Shown here: positions 39,054-48,003 of the stretch, one piece after another
Layout: each line of letters begins with the position of its first letter
How positions within the stretch are numbered: position 1 is the first letter of the stretch
From: Shewanella polaris
GTDB taxonomy: Bacteria > Pseudomonadota > Gammaproteobacteria > Enterobacterales > Shewanellaceae
Direction: 5' to 3'
Length of the DNA stretch: 64,000 bases
NCBI RefSeq assembly: GCF_006385555.1
Contig: NZ_CP041036.1
Location: 1,364,001 to 1,428,000, forward strand
Notes under the pieces: generated by a model
Databases searched by the model: none
Told to the model about the DNA's origin: nothing
Seen by the model: the letters and a program-made list of their open reading frames with translations, nothing else
Translations under genes and position numbers: made by a program

Positions 39054-41279
39054 TTAAGCAGGTAATAAACCTAAGCCTTCAAGTCTATCTGCTGCGTAGC
39101 CAAGATTAAATTTCTCAAGGGTGGCACGTGTAGGAACACCGGTTGCTTGATCCCAGCCCATTTCTTCATAGAACAAGTCTAATCCAAGTTGAATGTCGTC
39201 ACGATCCATTTTTATAGTACCTTCATCGCCAAATGCAGCTTCTGGATCCATGTCATAAACCCACTCACATAATGCATCATGTTTGTTACGTTGATCCGGT
39301 TCTTTCATTTGTAGTACTGATAATGCACGGTGAAGTTGTAAGACTCTCTCTGCTTTATCATCAAGCTCTTGCTCGGAGGTTTCAATCCCTGTAACCAGAG
39401 AGAACATTTGTGATTCAATTGAGCTATCACCAAGATAGTCTTTGTTAACATCTGGAGAGACAAGCAGTGGGAACATCCAGTTACACACAGTAAGAGAATC
39501 ATGTAGAACGTTTTTCACTAAACACCATTTGGCAAACTTGGCTTTAGAAACATTCATCGCTGTATAGTGTTTAACAGGGTCAAAAGCATTTTCGCCCCAC
39601 ATTGATTCCGCTACTTCGGCAATTTTTGCATAAGGTAGGCCACAATTAATTAAATTAATATGTGAGTGACATTGTGGGTCGCGGTTAAATACCGTTGCCA
39701 ATAATGCACCGACTTGACCAGCGGCTTCACTCGCATGGTGTAGACCACCCACCATTGAACGGTTAAAGACATGTACGCCTTCATCAAGGAATACACTATA
39801 GGTTTGACCTAATAAATTCTCTTCAGCATCAGATTCAAGGGCAAATGTTAATCCTGCCATTCTTGGTGATTCAACATCATCGAGAACATCTTGAATGTTA
39901 TACAATTCACCTTCATCATTAATAAAATTGTGTAATCCGGTACCGAGAAAACGTCCAAAATAATTCGAGCCATTATAAGATTTGGCTAAACCAATACGAG
40001 TATAATAATCTTGCATAAAGTGGGCATCTAGATTTGCATACTGTTCCCAATTTATGGCTGCAAACTCTTCAGCAGGTAATAAAATTTCCCAAAATGAACG
40101 TTTAGTGAATTCGCGCATTAGGTGTGACAATTGACCATAGGCACTCCAAATCGCTAAGTTATCCATGTAATAACCACCAATAGTCATGATATCAGTCTTT
40201 TTTTCACCGTTACCAGGTTGACCCATTGAATACCAAGGATCTAGAAATCCCATACACGTGTTGGTGAGGTATTCTGTTGGTAAGTTATACTCAGTTTTCA
40301 TTTTAGGGTTTTTGAGTTCACAAAAACACCGGATTGGGCAAGAGTGACAACCACCAGGGCGTTTAAAGATTTTATTGGCTTCTTCACGGCCAAAATACAT
40401 TTCGGCCATTGATGTGCGCATACCGACTTTTTGACGGTCATCCCAAGGTGTTTCTTCCAGAATAACTGGGTCATCTGCTGCACCCCAAGTCACCCCTGGA
40501 CCGCCACGCCAACGACTAATACTAGCGTTAAATTCTGCCCAAGACTGAGGGTCATGAGGGACTACCCCATTATTGTTTGCACCGATAATACCTAGAATGT
40601 GATCATCCAGTGCCCGTAGTTGCTCATTAGTTGTACTTTCAGCAATTTCAACACGACCCGTACCGATAATACCAATGCCTTTTAACTTTTTAGAACCTAA
40701 TACCGAGCCATGTCCACCGGCAGAGTGACCACCTTGGGTTTGAAAAGTCGATTGTGCAACTAAGTTTTCCCCAGCAGGACCAATCGCTGCCACTTGGGCT
40801 TGTTGTCCCATCATTTTACTAATGGCGGCAAATGTATCAAATATACCGAGGCCCCATAATGAATCAGCAGGCTCAATTGTAACTTTGTCATCAAGAATCT
40901 TTAACCACACTGGCGAAGGCGATTTACCTTCAATAATGATTGCATCATATCCAGCATATTTTAATTCAGGTGAAAAATGGCCACCAAAATGTCCGTCGGT
41001 AATTAAATGCCCCCTGATTACAGGGTTTCGAGAGGTAATAGTTGTTCGTGCAGAACATATTGCGCCAGAACCACTTAGTGGGCCGGCTGAAATAACTAAT
41101 CTATTTTCTTCATCGGTTGCTTTAATTCCATCGACGTGGTTATCCCATAATACTTTATAACCAATACCCATGCCGCCAATATAATCGTGGTATTTTTCTG
41201 TTGTTTCTTTAGTAATTGTACTTGTCGTTAAATTCACTCGTAGAATATAACCAGCCCATCCGCCATATGTACTACTCAT
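39054..41279 (-). CDS. ydhV: Tungsten/molybdenum aldehyde:ferredoxin oxidoreductase, YdhV type
   Basis: 741-residue member of the AOR family, whose enzymes carry a bis-pterin W or Mo cofactor and one 4Fe-4S cluster and oxidise aldehydes or reduce acids. It aligns along its length with E. coli YdhV: N-terminal WAGYILRVNLTT, GGMGIGYK, GPLSGSGAICSARTTITS, AGYDAIIIEGKSPSPVWLKI, then the cluster motif C311-HS-C314-PIR-C318, and the C-terminal KMDRDDIQLGLDLFYEEMGWD. The last cluster ligand is probably the Cys in TVCNWMFPLL. No signal peptide, so predicted cytoplasmic. The physiological substrate of the YdhV branch is unknown. Middle gene of a three-gene minus operon. Confidence 0.92.
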   Translation of the reverse strand: MSSTYGGWAGYILRVNLTTSTITKETTEKYHDYIGGMGIGYKVLWDNHVDGIKATDEENRLVISAGPLSGSGAICSARTTITSRNPVIRGHLITDGHFGGHFSPELKYAGYDAIIIEGKSPSPVWLKILDDKVTIEPADSLWGLGIFDTFAAISKMMGQQAQVAAIGPAGENLVAQSTFQTQGGHSAGGHGSVLGSKKLKGIGIIGTGRVEIAESTTNEQLRALDDHILGIIGANNNGVVPHDPQSWAEFNASISRWRGGPGVTWGAADDPVILEETPWDDRQKVGMRTSMAEMYFGREEANKIFKRPGGCHSCPIRCFCELKNPKMKTEYNLPTEYLTNTCMGFLDPWYSMGQPGNGEKKTDIMTIGGYYMDNLAIWSAYGQLSHLMREFTKRSFWEILLPAEEFAAINWEQYANLDAHFMQDYYTRIGLAKSYNGSNYFGRFLGTGLHNFINDEGELYNIQDVLDDVESPRMAGLTFALESDAEENLLGQTYSVFLDEGVHVFNRSMVGGLHHASEAAGQVGALLATVFNRDPQCHSHINLINCGLPYAKIAEVAESMWGENAFDPVKHYTAMNVSKAKFAKWCLVKNVLHDSLTVCNWMFPLLVSPDVNKDYLGDSSIESQMFSLVTGIETSEQELDDKAERVLQLHRALSVLQMKEPDQRNKHDALCEWVYDMDPEAAFGDEGTIKMDRDDIQLGLDLFYEEMGWDQATGVPTRATLEKFNLGYAADRLEGLGLLPA

Positions 41280-41316
41280 AATGATTCCTTAAAATTTATT
41301 AATATTTAAATGAGAG

Positions 41317-41970
41317 TTAAATGAGAGTTAAATATTTCTCATGCTGTTCCACTGCAGCAACGGCGTCTTCCCACGTATAAAATTTGATAGCACCAGTCGG
41401 ACAAACTTGGGCGCAGTTAGGAGCTCCTTCACAAAGATCACACTTAAGTGACTTTCTTGTTAGGCTATCAATTGTGATAACTTGTTGTGGGCACTTGTCT
41501 GCACAATAGCCACAACCAACACAAAGAGAGTCATCTACAACTCTTGCTCCTATGGCCTCATTGATATAAATAGCGCCTTGAGGGCACACTGTCATACAGA
41601 CATCACATTGGCGACATGTAGACGGAACAATAGTGCCATCTCCTTGTTCGCCACGCTGGTCTTCATAGTTGGCTTGAACACCTAAAGGACCAAAATTAAG
41701 ATTTCTATCAACTTTGATTCTTGCTGTGCTTGGACTTACGGCAGAGGTTCCATGACTCCAACTACAAGCAATTTCACAACGACGACAACCAACACAATAA
41801 ACAGGATTTACGACCATTAACCCACCAGCAAGAACTTTTACTACAGGGGTTTCACTTGTATCATCATCACTACTTCCACAACCAGTTAGAAAACTAGCCA
41901 AGGTTCCGTAGTAAACTGTACCAACAGCAACTTTTGCTCCATTGGCAAGTAACGTTCTCCTTGTAATCAT
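41317..41970 (-). CDS. ydhY: Tat-exported ferredoxin-like lipoprotein with four 4Fe-4S motifs, YdhY type
   Basis: 217-residue electron-transfer protein of the HybA/DmsB/YdhY group. The N terminus has a twin-arginine motif (ITRRTLLANG) and ends in a lipobox LTGC (about residues 28-31), so it may be exported folded and lipid-anchored. Sixteen cysteines fall into four cluster motifs: CVGCRRCEIAC, CRQCDVCMTVCP, CVGCGYCADKCP and CDLC-x5-CAQVCP. It is the first gene of the operon, 37 bp before the AOR gene, matching the E. coli ydhY-ydhV order. It may carry electrons between the AOR and an envelope partner, but the two are predicted to be in different compartments. Confidence 0.9.
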   Translation of the reverse strand: MITRRTLLANGAKVAVGTVYYGTLASFLTGCGSSDDDTSETPVVKVLAGGLMVVNPVYCVGCRRCEIACSWSHGTSAVSPSTARIKVDRNLNFGPLGVQANYEDQRGEQGDGTIVPSTCRQCDVCMTVCPQGAIYINEAIGARVVDDSLCVGCGYCADKCPQQVITIDSLTRKSLKCDLCEGAPNCAQVCPTGAIKFYTWEDAVAAVEQHEKYLTLI

Positions 41971-42062
41971 TTTCGTTTTCCTTATATTAGTTATTAACTG
42001 AAAATATAATTATTCTTTTAATTAATCTAGTGTAAGTATTGGCTAATAATAATTGAAATAAG

Positions 42063-42076
42063 TTGATATTGATCAC
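42063..42076. promoter_or_regulatory. FNR/EtrA-like site upstream of the AOR operon
   Basis: TTGATATTGATCAC matches TTGAT-N4-ATCAA at nine of ten positions. It is 93 bp upstream of the ferredoxin start codon, where it could activate the minus-strand operon. E. coli ydhY-T is known to be FNR-activated, which makes the same logic plausible here. Confidence 0.65.
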
Positions 42077-42330
42077 GTTTGAATCCGCAATTGTCCACAA
42101 TTTTATGAATGTATAAAATGAGTCACTATTTAAGCGAATATATTATATTGGATTGAGTTTTAGATATTAATTTATTATATTTTAACTTTGGTATTTTCTG
42201 TTTTGGATTATAGGTTAGTTTAATTCTACATTTTATAATTGCCGATTTCATATGTCGTTTTCTGTAATACAAATGCTTGTTGTATATTTAATTAATACTT
42301 AGTCAAATTGTACCAATATAATTATTTACA

Positions 42331-42342
42331 TGATCTTAATCA
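42331..42342. promoter_or_regulatory. Second FNR/CRP-like site upstream of the multiheme cytochrome
   Basis: The core TGATCTTAATCA contains both TGAT and ATCA half-sites at N4 spacing and lies 73 bp upstream of the cytochrome start, a position from which a class II activator could act. FNR (EtrA) and CRP sites overlap in consensus, so the regulator cannot be told from sequence. The rest of the 444-base divergent spacer is A/T-rich without other clear elements. Confidence 0.55.
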
Positions 42343-42414
42343 CGATAATATTCTTTCAGATGAGAAATCATTATAAATAGAGTTGTCCGTGACAAAAATA
42401 AAAAAGGAATACCT

Positions 42415-44811
42415 ATGATGAATGTAAAATTAGCGGGGAAATATAAGCCATGGTTGATGCTGCCATTTATATTGGTTCCCATATTTACGCTTACGGCTTG
42501 TTCGGATAGTTCAGATGATCCAGTGGGAGAAGATGTTGGCGATGGGAATGTAAATGTTTCTATTTTGTCGGCTAAATCTTTAAAAGCATCAATAGAAACG
42601 GTCTCAATTGATGATAATCTTGCTGTTTCATTTGATTTTTACTTGAGTAATGCCAACGGTGTTGCTGTTGTCGGTCTCGATACATTAGAGTCTATTCCGA
42701 CACTTGGCGCCGGTATAGCCAAATTAGGTGACGAACAAAAACGAATTAGACCATTAAATAGTGATCAAGAGATTGTTACTGCAGAAGAAAATTCTGATTT
42801 ATCCCCACAACCTCAGTGGACTAGTTACATTAATAATCTCGTTGAACCTGGAGATGTGGCTGATAACGATTTAAAAACAGGTTGGGATGAGAATAAAGGG
42901 AGTCAATGGCAAGCTGGTATTGAAACCGATTGCGGAGTGGAGTGCATAACATCTATAGGTAATGGAGTATATCGTTATACTTTTAAACAAACATTAGAAA
43001 GCTATTCTGCAATTGATGCTATTGATACTCATTATGCCCCAGAGTTAGTTCACCGTATCTATCTAGAGTTATTGCCATACGCTGAAGCATCTGCTTCTAC
43101 CATGTTGGTTAATACTACATTTGATTTTGATCCTCTCACGGGTGTCGAAGCTGATCCTGCCGACAGTCGTGTGTTGGTATCTCAAGAACAAAGTTGTAAT
43201 CGTTGTCACACTACTGATTTAACATCTGACAACAGTATATTAATGCATGGTGGTAAGCGCTTTGATTATGAAGGTTGTGTGATGTGTCACACCAGTTATT
43301 CTGGTGATCCTGAAACGGGTGCCAGTATTGGTATGGCAACATTAGTACATAAAATTCATAAGAGTGATTATGTAATTGTTGGTTATCATGGTGCAGTGCA
43401 TGATTATAGTGGTGTAACTTATCCTGGTGATATGCATCAATGTCAGCAATGTCATATTGAAGACGTGGTGCCACAAGCCGATTTTTATCAATATCCTGGC
43501 CAAGAAACCTGTTTAAGTTGTCATGAAGAATATGCGCCAGAAAACTGGGATGGAACTGCTGTTGGGTTATTTCATGATCGAGATGCTTTTCCACAAGCAT
43601 GGGACATGAGCTGTAGTGGCTGCCATCCAGATGCTAATAATCCGCTAGGTTCTGCTTTATTCCATAATGCGATGGCAAAAATTAATGAAACCGTAGCAGC
43701 GAAATATCAATTTGCACTGACAAGTAGTGTATTAGATAGCGATGCTGGCACATTAACCGCCGAATTAACGTTCGATAGCCTCAGTTTAAGCCCTGACTCC
43801 GATCCTTCATTTGAAAGTTTATGGTTAGTTGCGGTTGGTAATGAAAACCAAGTTAATATGCCAGCCAATAATGGCCAACGTTTAGTATGGAACCTTATTG
43901 ATGGTGACGATAATGTTAGCCTAGTGAGAGCTGACAACAAAATTACCGCTGTAATTAGCAATATTAATACGGCAGATTTTGGACTTACGACTACGGGTTC
44001 GTTATACGCTAAAGCTTTTGTTTGTGGCGATAAAGAGACTGGAATTGTGACTTCATGTGAATCAGACACCGCAACATCGGTAGAAGTTTCAGCTGATTCT
44101 GCTATTGCGTTAACAGCAAACGTTACAAAATACACTGAACTTGTTAGTGAGCAAAAGTGTGTTGCCTGTCATGATAATCAGTTCCAAGACCGCATCAATA
44201 CCGCTCACTCTATGTTAGTCGCTCCTGCTAACGGCGCTGATTGTGGATCATGTCACGCACCACAAATAGCCACAGGTTTGGCTGATGGTAGTTGTAAAAG
44301 TTGTCATAGTAATAACATGGTTAAATTCATGAATGCGACTGTTATGCATACTCCTGGTGAAGCAAGTATCAAAGCATCTAGAACACTTGAAAATAGTTTG
44401 AGTTATCGTGAGTTAGTGCATTCGTTGCATGCCAATACGCGTACAACTCAAGATACGATTGACGGTGATCGTGAAATGATGACATATCCTGGTGATGCAA
44501 GTAATTGTCGTGCTTGCCATGATGAGGGTCAGTTAACATTAGAAAACTTAGCATATGAATCTTCAGTTATTGTGGCACGAAAAGGTGCAACGTTAGCTGG
44601 TGAAACAGCAGAGTATTCACCTACTGTGTCAGTTTGTGCGACTTGCCACAGCAATATTGATCAATGGGCCGGACATGCGAGAGCATTTGGCGGTGTTTAT
44701 CAAGCCGACGCGAGTTCAGGTGCTATTTATCAACCCGGTAATGAAAGCTGTATTCTTTGTCATGCTGAGGGGAAAAGTGAAGGTGTCGATGTTATGCATG
44801 GCGTTAAATAA
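42415..44811 (+). CDS. UndA-like 11-heme outer-surface c-type cytochrome (MtrC/OmcA family)
   Basis: 798-residue extracellular electron-transfer lipoprotein. Signal peptide with lipobox LTAC (Cys about residue 29). Eleven CXXCH motifs: five in residues 261-404 and six in 582-783, the 5+6 split described for the undecaheme UndA rather than the 5+5 of MtrC/OmcA. Heme-free beta domains precede each group (about 40-255 and 405-580). Extra cysteine pairs are CGVEC (domain I) and a CX10C pair in domain III, possible disulfides. Further His residues (HGGKRF, HKIHKSDY, YHGAVHD) can serve as distal ligands. It stands alone, divergent from the AOR operon; no mtrA/mtrB-type genes are adjacent. Confidence 0.94.
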   Translation: MMNVKLAGKYKPWLMLPFILVPIFTLTACSDSSDDPVGEDVGDGNVNVSILSAKSLKASIETVSIDDNLAVSFDFYLSNANGVAVVGLDTLESIPTLGAGIAKLGDEQKRIRPLNSDQEIVTAEENSDLSPQPQWTSYINNLVEPGDVADNDLKTGWDENKGSQWQAGIETDCGVECITSIGNGVYRYTFKQTLESYSAIDAIDTHYAPELVHRIYLELLPYAEASASTMLVNTTFDFDPLTGVEADPADSRVLVSQEQSCNRCHTTDLTSDNSILMHGGKRFDYEGCVMCHTSYSGDPETGASIGMATLVHKIHKSDYVIVGYHGAVHDYSGVTYPGDMHQCQQCHIEDVVPQADFYQYPGQETCLSCHEEYAPENWDGTAVGLFHDRDAFPQAWDMSCSGCHPDANNPLGSALFHNAMAKINETVAAKYQFALTSSVLDSDAGTLTAELTFDSLSLSPDSDPSFESLWLVAVGNENQVNMPANNGQRLVWNLIDGDDNVSLVRADNKITAVISNINTADFGLTTTGSLYAKAFVCGDKETGIVTSCESDTATSVEVSADSAIALTANVTKYTELVSEQKCVACHDNQFQDRINTAHSMLVAPANGADCGSCHAPQIATGLADGSCKSCHSNNMVKFMNATVMHTPGEASIKASRTLENSLSYRELVHSLHANTRTTQDTIDGDREMMTYPGDASNCRACHDEGQLTLENLAYESSVIVARKGATLAGETAEYSPTVSVCATCHSNIDQWAGHARAFGGVYQADASSGAIYQPGNESCILCHAEGKSEGVDVMHGVK

Positions 44812-44864
44812 GCGATAGCTTATTGCTAAAATATCGTTCATTAAATAATGTAAAATAGAGTGAT

Positions 44865-44900
44865 AAAGGTTGATACTGAAAAGTATCAACCTTTATTTTA
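44865..44900 (+). terminator. Intrinsic terminator after the cytochrome gene
   Basis: Perfect stem AAAGGTTGATACT / AGTATCAACCTTT followed by a T-rich stretch, 54 bp after the stop. Confidence 0.9.
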
Positions 44901-45293
44901 TCATTGATTTTATTTAACTACGCTCAAGATAATAAACGGTGATTAAATCATCTTGTCTTACTAACTAATGGTGCTTATTGACTTATATAGATGCGCTATA
45001 GGTGTGTCAATATCCATAGTGAGTAAAAAAAAGACAAGTTTGATATGAAATAGGCAAAAAACTCTGATATTGGCGGACTTACCCCATCTCTTAACCTGTG
45101 TTGATATTATTTATTAAGCTATTGTCTTTAATGATGTATTTTGGATAGTGTTTTATTTATCACCTATATTGCATTTTATGTAATAGTGTATGCACATTTT
45201 GTGACTGTAATTTAGTTACATAAATCAGTATAATCATCTTCCAAATGGATTCGCACTACGCGATTAATCTCTGTGACCAGTGGAAATATGCTA
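44901..45293. other. Spacer between cytochrome and gnd genes
   Basis: About 390 A/T-rich bases holding the gnd promoter region. I saw no gene, repeat or strong hairpin. Confidence 0.4.
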
Positions 45294-46823
45294 ATGACTA
45301 ACCACTTCAAACAATCTCACGTCGGCGTTATTGGCCTCGGTGTGATGGGCAAAAACCTTGCATTAAACATAGCAGATAACGGCTATCATGTTGCTGTTTT
45401 CGATTTAGATACTCAGAAAGTTAATGCCGCGATTACTCAAGAGCAAAACGAGCGAAAAACGGGTATAGCAGTACGCATGCAAGCTTGTCATAATCTTTCA
45501 GAAATGCTTGCCAATTTGACTACCCCTCGAGTTATTGTCTTATCAGTGCCTGCCGGCGCACCAGTAGACGGTGTGTGTAAATCTCTGATAGAGGCAGGTA
45601 TTGAAGTAAACGATATTGTTATCGATACTGGCAACAGTTTATGGACTGACACAATAGAACGCGAAGCGCTTTATAAAGATCAGTTTGTTTTCTTTAGTTC
45701 AGCGGTATCTGGTGGTGAAGTCGGCGCACGTTTTGGCCCGTCATTAATGCCAAGTGGTCATGAAAGCGCATGGCGTTATGTTGAACCGATTTGGAAAGCC
45801 ATTGCCGCTAAAGTGGATTCGACAACCGGTTTACCTATTGAGCGTTTTGAACCGGGTAATCCAGTAACCGAAGGTGAGCCGTGTACGACTTATATTGGTC
45901 CTGCTGGCTCTGGTCATTATGTTAAAATGGTTCACAACGGTATTGAATATGCGGATATGCAGCTTATTTGCGAAGCCTATCAATTACTCAGTGATGGTTT
46001 AGGCATGTCTGCCCATGACATCGGTGATGTGTTCAATGGTTGGAATAAAGGTATTCTTAACAGTTATCTTATGGAAATCAGTGCAGAAGTCTTGCAGCAA
46101 GCCGATCCATTAACAAGTAAACCGCTAGTCGAAATGATTTTGGATAAAGCGGGTCAAAAAGGCACTGGTCTATGGACTGCGGTGAGTAGTTTACAAATTG
46201 GTTGTCCAGCACCAACCATTGCAGAAGCCGTTTACGCACGTGCAGTGAGTACCCAGAAAAACTTACGTATGCAGTTAAACGCAAAGCTTGCAGGCCCTGC
46301 ACCTGTTAGTTTTAGTGATGCAGAAAAAGTGGAGTTTATTGCTAATCTTGAAGATGCATTATATTGCGCCAAAGTTTGTTGCTATGCGCAAGGATTCCAG
46401 CTGATGGCGATGAATGCTAAAGAGCAAAAATGGTCTTTAGATTTTGCTGAAATAGCTAAAATTTGGCGAGCTGGTTGTATTATTCGTGCTAGGTTCCTGC
46501 AATCAATTACTCAGGCTTATCAAGATGATGCAAACCTTGAAAACTTGTTGATGGCTGACAGTTTTAGTCAAACATTGTCACAGAAACATCTTAATTGGCG
46601 TAAAACGGTTGCGGCCTCTGTTATGCAAGGTATTCCTGCACCATGTATTAGTTCTGCTATTGCATATTATGACAGTTACCGCTGCGAAACATTACCCGCT
46701 AACTTGTTACAAGGTCAGCGTGACTTTTTTGGTTCGCACACCTTTGAGCGTGTAGACAAACCTGCGGGCGATAAATACCATTTAGATTGGAGTGCGAAGC
46801 AACGTACGTTATCTAAAATGTAG
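45294..46823 (+). CDS. gnd: 6-phosphogluconate dehydrogenase, decarboxylating
   Basis: Oxidises 6-phosphogluconate to ribulose-5-phosphate with NADP+ in the pentose phosphate pathway. From ATG 45294 the product is 509 residues. N-terminal Rossmann domain with GVIGLGVMGKNLALNIADNGY, substrate loop SAVSGGEVGARFGPSLMPSG, catalytic VKMVHNGIEYADMQLICEAY (Lys and Glu), and the all-helical C-terminal domain with WRAGCIIRARFL and the closing RVDKPAGDKYHLDW. GGA lies nine bases before this ATG; upstream GTG 45273 and ATG 45288 are less well placed. Confidence 0.95.
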   Translation: MTNHFKQSHVGVIGLGVMGKNLALNIADNGYHVAVFDLDTQKVNAAITQEQNERKTGIAVRMQACHNLSEMLANLTTPRVIVLSVPAGAPVDGVCKSLIEAGIEVNDIVIDTGNSLWTDTIEREALYKDQFVFFSSAVSGGEVGARFGPSLMPSGHESAWRYVEPIWKAIAAKVDSTTGLPIERFEPGNPVTEGEPCTTYIGPAGSGHYVKMVHNGIEYADMQLICEAYQLLSDGLGMSAHDIGDVFNGWNKGILNSYLMEISAEVLQQADPLTSKPLVEMILDKAGQKGTGLWTAVSSLQIGCPAPTIAEAVYARAVSTQKNLRMQLNAKLAGPAPVSFSDAEKVEFIANLEDALYCAKVCCYAQGFQLMAMNAKEQKWSLDFAEIAKIWRAGCIIRARFLQSITQAYQDDANLENLLMADSFSQTLSQKHLNWRKTVAASVMQGIPAPCISSAIAYYDSYRCETLPANLLQGQRDFFGSHTFERVDKPAGDKYHLDWSAKQRTLSKM

Positions 46824-46838
46824 TCGGTAACATCGCTA

Positions 46839-46876
46839 AAAAAGGCGCCTAATTGTAAAATTAGGCGCCTTTTTAA
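46839..46876. terminator. Bidirectional terminator between gnd and menA
   Basis: Stem AAAAAGGCGCCTAAT / ATTAGGCGCCTTTTT, perfect over 15 bp, between convergent genes. Confidence 0.93.
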
Positions 46877-46904
46877 TGGTTTTTGCGTTGACGTTATAAG
46901 GTTT

Positions 46905-47798
46905 TTAAGCCAAAGAGAAATACAATCCAGTGCTAAATAGTAGACTGAAAATCATAGTTAATTTTGCTGTTTGGCCAAGTATCGGATTTAATGCCTCACC
47001 AGAATTATTATGAAATTCGTGGCTGAGATTTCGTGCAATGACTAATGATACGCCTGATAACAATACCGGCAATCCATCGAGTGAACCTAACAAAAAGCCC
47101 CCTATGATGATCCCAAAAGGTAAATAGACAAAGCTTTGATACAGAATTTTTGCTTGCGCCTCACCAATACGAACGGCCAAAGTATTTTTACCTGCTTTGG
47201 TGTCGGTAGAAATATCGCGAGTATTATTAACTAGCATGATAGCGGCATTAAAAAAGCCAATGGCACAACCAAGTAACCATGCTGTTAACGTGGTTGCTCC
47301 TGCTTGTAGGTAATAACTGCCGACAACGGCCACTAGACCAAAAAACACGAATGCAGCTATTTCGCCTAATCCATGTGAGGCAAGCGGATAAGGGCCTCCG
47401 CTATAACATAACGCACCTAAAATAGAGGCCGCAGCAAGAATAGCAATGGGCCATCCACCATGAAAAATCAGCAATGAACCGACTAATAACGCTGTGATTA
47501 GGCATCCGATCATAGCATTACGCACCGCTGAGGGAGCAAGGATACCGCTTTGGGTTACTCTAACTGGGCCAATTCGTTCTTCGGTATCGATGCCATTTTT
47601 AAAGTCAAAATAGTCATTAGCGAGGTTAACAGATATTTGTAACAATATGGCACATAGCATTGAAGTAAAGGCGATGAGTAAGCTAAATTGTTCTAGCCCG
47701 ATGGCGAGCATATTGCCAATTAATAATGGACCAATTGCAGCAGGTAACGTTCGAGGACGAATCGCCATAAACCATGATTGAATTGAGCTAGATTGCAT
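46905..47798 (-). CDS. menA: 1,4-dihydroxy-2-naphthoate polyprenyltransferase MenA
   Basis: Membrane prenyltransferase that attaches the isoprenoid tail to 1,4-dihydroxy-2-naphthoate, giving demethylmenaquinone. 297 residues, about nine helices. The two aspartate-rich prenyl-diphosphate motifs are NLANDYFDFKNGIDTEERIGP (about 60-80) and NNTRDISTDTKAGKNTLA (about 190-207). N terminus IRPRTLPAAIGPLLIGN is typical of MenA. Menaquinone is the main carrier for anaerobic respiration, relevant to the cytochrome locus. Confidence 0.94.
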   Translation of the reverse strand: MQSSSIQSWFMAIRPRTLPAAIGPLLIGNMLAIGLEQFSLLIAFTSMLCAILLQISVNLANDYFDFKNGIDTEERIGPVRVTQSGILAPSAVRNAMIGCLITALLVGSLLIFHGGWPIAILAAASILGALCYSGGPYPLASHGLGEIAAFVFFGLVAVVGSYYLQAGATTLTAWLLGCAIGFFNAAIMLVNNTRDISTDTKAGKNTLAVRIGEAQAKILYQSFVYLPFGIIIGGFLLGSLDGLPVLLSGVSLVIARNLSHEFHNNSGEALNPILGQTAKLTMIFSLLFSTGLYFSLA

Positions 47799-48003
47799 AA
47801 TATTGTGAGACGCAGCATTGATTAGTCATGTCTAATAGCATATCAAATATTCAATTAAACTGCAGATATGAATATTTGCGTTGCATCACTATTTTAGAAA
47901 TTGTCATTTGAAAACTAAATTCAGTCATTAGGATAGATTAAGCTAGAAAAAATCAGCTTAACTAAGGTAATCTAAGGTTAATTGATGTTGTAGAGAAGGT
48001 GTT

